A DNA stretch of 61,539 bases from JBEVJK01 sp040510195 (GTDB lineage: Bacteria > Pseudomonadota > Alphaproteobacteria > Rhizobiales > Rhizobiaceae). Below, piece after piece: positions 59,605 to 61,539 of this stretch (the stretch's first letter is position 1; each line of letters begins with the position of its first letter). The position numbers and the translations under genes are program-made. The stretch lies in assembly GCA_040510195.1 (NCBI GenBank), contig JBEVJK010000072.1, forward strand, positions 1 through 61,539, read 5' to 3'. The notes beneath the pieces were generated by a model. The model did not search any database. It was not told the DNA's origin and worked only from the letters and a program-made list of their open reading frames with translations.

Positions 59605-60162
59605 GTGACGATCGCAGTGTCGCTAGATGGGCTGCCAGCACTGGTGCTGAACGCCGACTATCGGCCGCTGAGCTACTACCCGCTGTCGCTGTGGTCGTGG
59701 CAGGATGCGATCAAGGCGGTGTTCCTCGACCGCGTCCATATCGTCGCCGAGTACGAGCATTCGGTGTCGTCGCCGACCTTCTCGATGAAGCTGCCGAGCG
59801 TGGTCAGCCTGAAGACCTACATCAAGCCGTCGCGCAACCCGGCTTTCACCCGCTTCAACGTGTTCCTGCGCGATCGTTTCCAGTGCCAGTACTGCGGCAC
59901 GCCCGAAGACCTGACCTTCGATCACGTGGTGCCGCGCCGCTGCGGCGGTGCGACGACGTGGGAGAACGTGGTGGCGGCCTGCTCGCCTTGCAACCTCAGG
60001 AAAGGCGGAATGCTGCCGGCGCAGGCCAAGATGTGGCCGCTGCAGAAGCCGTACCAGCCGACGGTCCACGACCTGCACAACAACGGCAAGCGGTTCCCGC
60101 CCAATTATCTGCACGAAAGCTGGATGGACTACCTCTACTGGGATGTCGAACTGGAGCCCTGA
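59605..60162 (+). CDS. HNH endonuclease family protein
   Basis: 185-residue protein of the widely conserved bacterial HNH group. The zinc-ribbon and HNH core is FQCQYCGTPEDLTFDHVVPR followed by NVVAACSPCNLRKGG: two CxxC-type pairs and the catalytic His-His-Asn arrangement. The N-terminal half (ALVLNADYRPLSYYPLSLWSWQDAIKAVF) is typical of this family, whose biological role is unsettled. The GTG start at 59605 has an AGGAGG 8 nt upstream; no ATG lies nearby. Confidence 0.88.
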   Translation: MTIAVSLDGLPALVLNADYRPLSYYPLSLWSWQDAIKAVFLDRVHIVAEYEHSVSSPTFSMKLPSVVSLKTYIKPSRNPAFTRFNVFLRDRFQCQYCGTPEDLTFDHVVPRRCGGATTWENVVAACSPCNLRKGGMLPAQAKMWPLQKPYQPTVHDLHNNGKRFPPNYLHESWMDYLYWDVELEP

Positions 60163-60171
60163 TCGATCGTC

Positions 60172-60681
60172 TCAGGGGCGAGCCAGCGCGCCGCGGAAGG
60201 CGGCCAGCGCCAAGATCAGGCTGGCGATCACGTTCCACCCCGCAAAGGACAGACCGAGCACACGCAGCGCCGCCTTGTCGCATGAGGGCGGCACGACATT
60301 GTTGAGGGCGTCGAGCAGGCTGCCGCCGGTGTCGACCGACTCGACGGCGCCGCAATCGGTCGGGCCTTGCCACCAGGCCCATTCGACGCCCGCGTGATAG
60401 GTGCCGAGGGCGACGCCGTAGGCCATGAGCAGGCCGCCGGCCAGGAGCAGTCCGCGGGTGACCACGCCGGGCAGGCCGAGAGCCGAGGACAGGGCGGCCA
60501 GCGCCATCAGGGGAACGCCGACATAGTAGGGCAAGCGCTGCTCCAGGCAGAGCTTGCAGGGGATGTAGCCGCCGAGATGCTGGAAGCCGAGCGCGGTGCC
60601 GACCACCGCGGCCATCGCCAACGCAAGCAAGGCAGCGGTGAGGGTCTGGCGGCGACCGGTCGGGGCGGTCAGTGGGATCAT
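60172..60681 (-). CDS. dsbB: disulfide bond formation protein DsbB
   Basis: 169-residue four-helix membrane oxidase that reoxidises DsbA and passes electrons to quinone. The first Cys pair is PCKLC (42 and 45) after helix 1, and the second is Cys110 and Cys134 in the periplasmic loop. The start at 60681 gives the usual N-terminus. It lies 26 nt downstream of the YqaA-like gene on the same strand and converges with the HNH gene. Confidence 0.92.
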   Translation of the reverse strand: MIPLTAPTGRRQTLTAALLALAMAAVVGTALGFQHLGGYIPCKLCLEQRLPYYVGVPLMALAALSSALGLPGVVTRGLLLAGGLLMAYGVALGTYHAGVEWAWWQGPTDCGAVESVDTGGSLLDALNNVVPPSCDKAALRVLGLSFAGWNVIASLILALAAFRGALARP

Positions 60682-60707
60682 GGTCGCGAAATCCGTGGGC
60701 GGCGGGG

Positions 60708-61295
60708 TCAGTGGAAGTATCTGACGGCGAGATAGAGCAGAATGAGGGCGGCGGCCGCGAGCCCGGCCAGCAGGCCCAGGCGCTTCTCGATGAAATGGCG
60801 GATCGGTTCGCCATACCTCCGTAGCAGCCAGGCGAGGAAGTAGAAGCGGGCGCCGCGGGCGATGATGGCCGAGACGATGAACAGCCAGATGTCGACGCCG
60901 ATCACGCCGGACAGGATGGTGACGACCTTGATCGGCGGCAGGTGGGCGACGCCCGAGGTCACCAGCATCAGCAGGATGAAGCCGGTGCCGCCCGATTGGC
61001 GCAGCGCCTCGAACTCGTCGAACTTGCCGTAGAATTCGAGCACGGGGCGGGCGATCGTCTCGTAGGCGAAATGGCCGAGGAACCAGCCGGCGATGCCGCC
61101 GAGGACGGACGCGGCGGTGGCGATCGCCGCGTAGCGATAGGCCCGCTCGGGCCGCGACAGGGCCATCGGCAGGAAAAGGACGTCGGCCGGAACGAGGAAG
61201 ACAGAGCTTTCGACGAAAGCGATGAATGCCAGCCACCATTCGGCAGACTTCCTGGCCGCGAGCGACAGGGTCCAGTCGTAGAGTCTGCGCAGCAA
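60708..61295 (-). CDS. YqaA/DedA-like membrane protein
   Basis: 195-residue member of the SNARE-associated (VTT/DedA) superfamily of the YqaA subgroup. Features include WWLAFIAFVESSVFLVPADVLFLPMALSRP (re-entrant helix with Glu), GGIAGWFLGHFAYETIARP and GVAHLPPIKVVTILSGVIGV. DedA-type proteins act as lipid scramblases or flippases; no specific substrate is claimed. It shares a strand with dsbB. Confidence 0.88.
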   Translation of the reverse strand: MLRRLYDWTLSLAARKSAEWWLAFIAFVESSVFLVPADVLFLPMALSRPERAYRYAAIATAASVLGGIAGWFLGHFAYETIARPVLEFYGKFDEFEALRQSGGTGFILLMLVTSGVAHLPPIKVVTILSGVIGVDIWLFIVSAIIARGARFYFLAWLLRRYGEPIRHFIEKRLGLLAGLAAAALILLYLAVRYFH

Positions 61296-61452
61296 TGGCT
61301 CCCCCGGCGGTTCTTCGGCGCGCCTTGTCTAGAGAGATTTGCGGCGTCGCACAATGCGACGGGAACGCCGCAGCGAAATGGCGGCTCCGGGCAGTTGACG
61401 CGAGGCGGCGCCCCGTATAGTCCGCTGCCGTTCTTGCCCGCTCCCGGGCGAG

Positions 61453-61539
61453 GCCCCTGTGGCGGAATTGGTAGACGCGGCAGACTCAAAATCTGTTGCC
61501 TTCACGGGCGTGCTGGTTCGATCCCGGCCAGGGGCACCA
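61453..61539 (+). tRNA. tRNA-Leu (anticodon CAA)
   Basis: 87-nt tRNA with a long variable arm, as expected for leucine. Acceptor GCCCCTG pairs with CAGGGGC, followed by ACCA; the T-arm has GGTTCGATCC. The anticodon stem CAGA/TCTG encloses CTCAAAA, giving CAA, which reads TTG. The final CCA ends exactly at the window's last base. Confidence 0.95.

Overview
The window is a GC-rich, densely packed chromosomal segment from an alphaproteobacterium of the order Rhizobiales, probably a relative of Mesorhizobium or another Phyllobacteriaceae member. The evidence is the gene content and order: cobS-cobT with an upstream J-domain gene, xerD-aroK-aroB, metX-metW behind a SAM-II riboswitch, hisC-tyrA, ftsE-ftsX, hpt with a CpdR-like regulator, a TIGR02302 protein, lysA-lptM-argH and etfB-etfA. 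There is no insertion sequence, integrase, phage gene, CRISPR array or rRNA.

Layout. 1-8.3 kb: cupin protein, tRNA-Arg, M20 amidohydrolase, D,D-carboxypeptidase, COG0523 GTPase, TusA-like protein, L,D-transpeptidase, accA, xerD. 8.4-16.2 kb: aroK-aroB and a CBS-domain protein, BolA, J-domain protein, cobS-cobT and a phytase-like secreted protein. 16.3-24.2 kb: an atypical LuxR-type regulator, yhhQ with a candidate preQ1 riboswitch over its start codon, rpmB, DUF3108, an EamA transporter, gloB, a methyltransferase, a VWA protein and an MFS exporter. 24.2-27.2 kb: effector/chaperone module 1. 27.3-38.0 kb: metX-metW with SAM-II leader, hisC, tyrA, plsC-like, ftsE-ftsX with a CtrA-type box upstream, hpt and cpdR. 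38.0-40.9 kb: effector/chaperone module 2. 41.1-61.5 kb: LtaS-like transferase, TIGR02302, lysA, lptM, argH, a TlpA-like protein, hydroxyacyl-CoA dehydrogenase, anmK, etfAB, rhomboid, adenosyltransferase, SDR, YihY, gluQRS, glycosylase, HNH protein, dsbB, YqaA and tRNA-Leu.

The standout content is the pair of minus-strand modules. Each encodes a protein of about 800 residues with the SopB/IpgD phosphoinositide-phosphatase signature (an NFGxN motif, then CKSGKDRTG about 120 residues later). Each is followed by a protein of about 150 residues that looks like a CesT-family type III secretion chaperone. The two modules are clear paralogues 11 kb apart, set among housekeeping genes. They imply a type III secretion system elsewhere in the genome and injection of lipid phosphatases into a eukaryotic host. 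No secretion apparatus is visible here.

Several housekeeping genes cooperate. cobS/cobT and the PduO-type adenosyltransferase serve B12. yhhQ (queuosine precursor uptake) and gluQRS (glutamylation of queuosine in tRNA-Asp) serve one tRNA modification pathway. The etfB-etfA pair and the hydroxyacyl-CoA dehydrogenase serve acyl-CoA metabolism. The carboxypeptidase, L,D-transpeptidase, anmK, ftsEX and LtaS-like protein serve the envelope.
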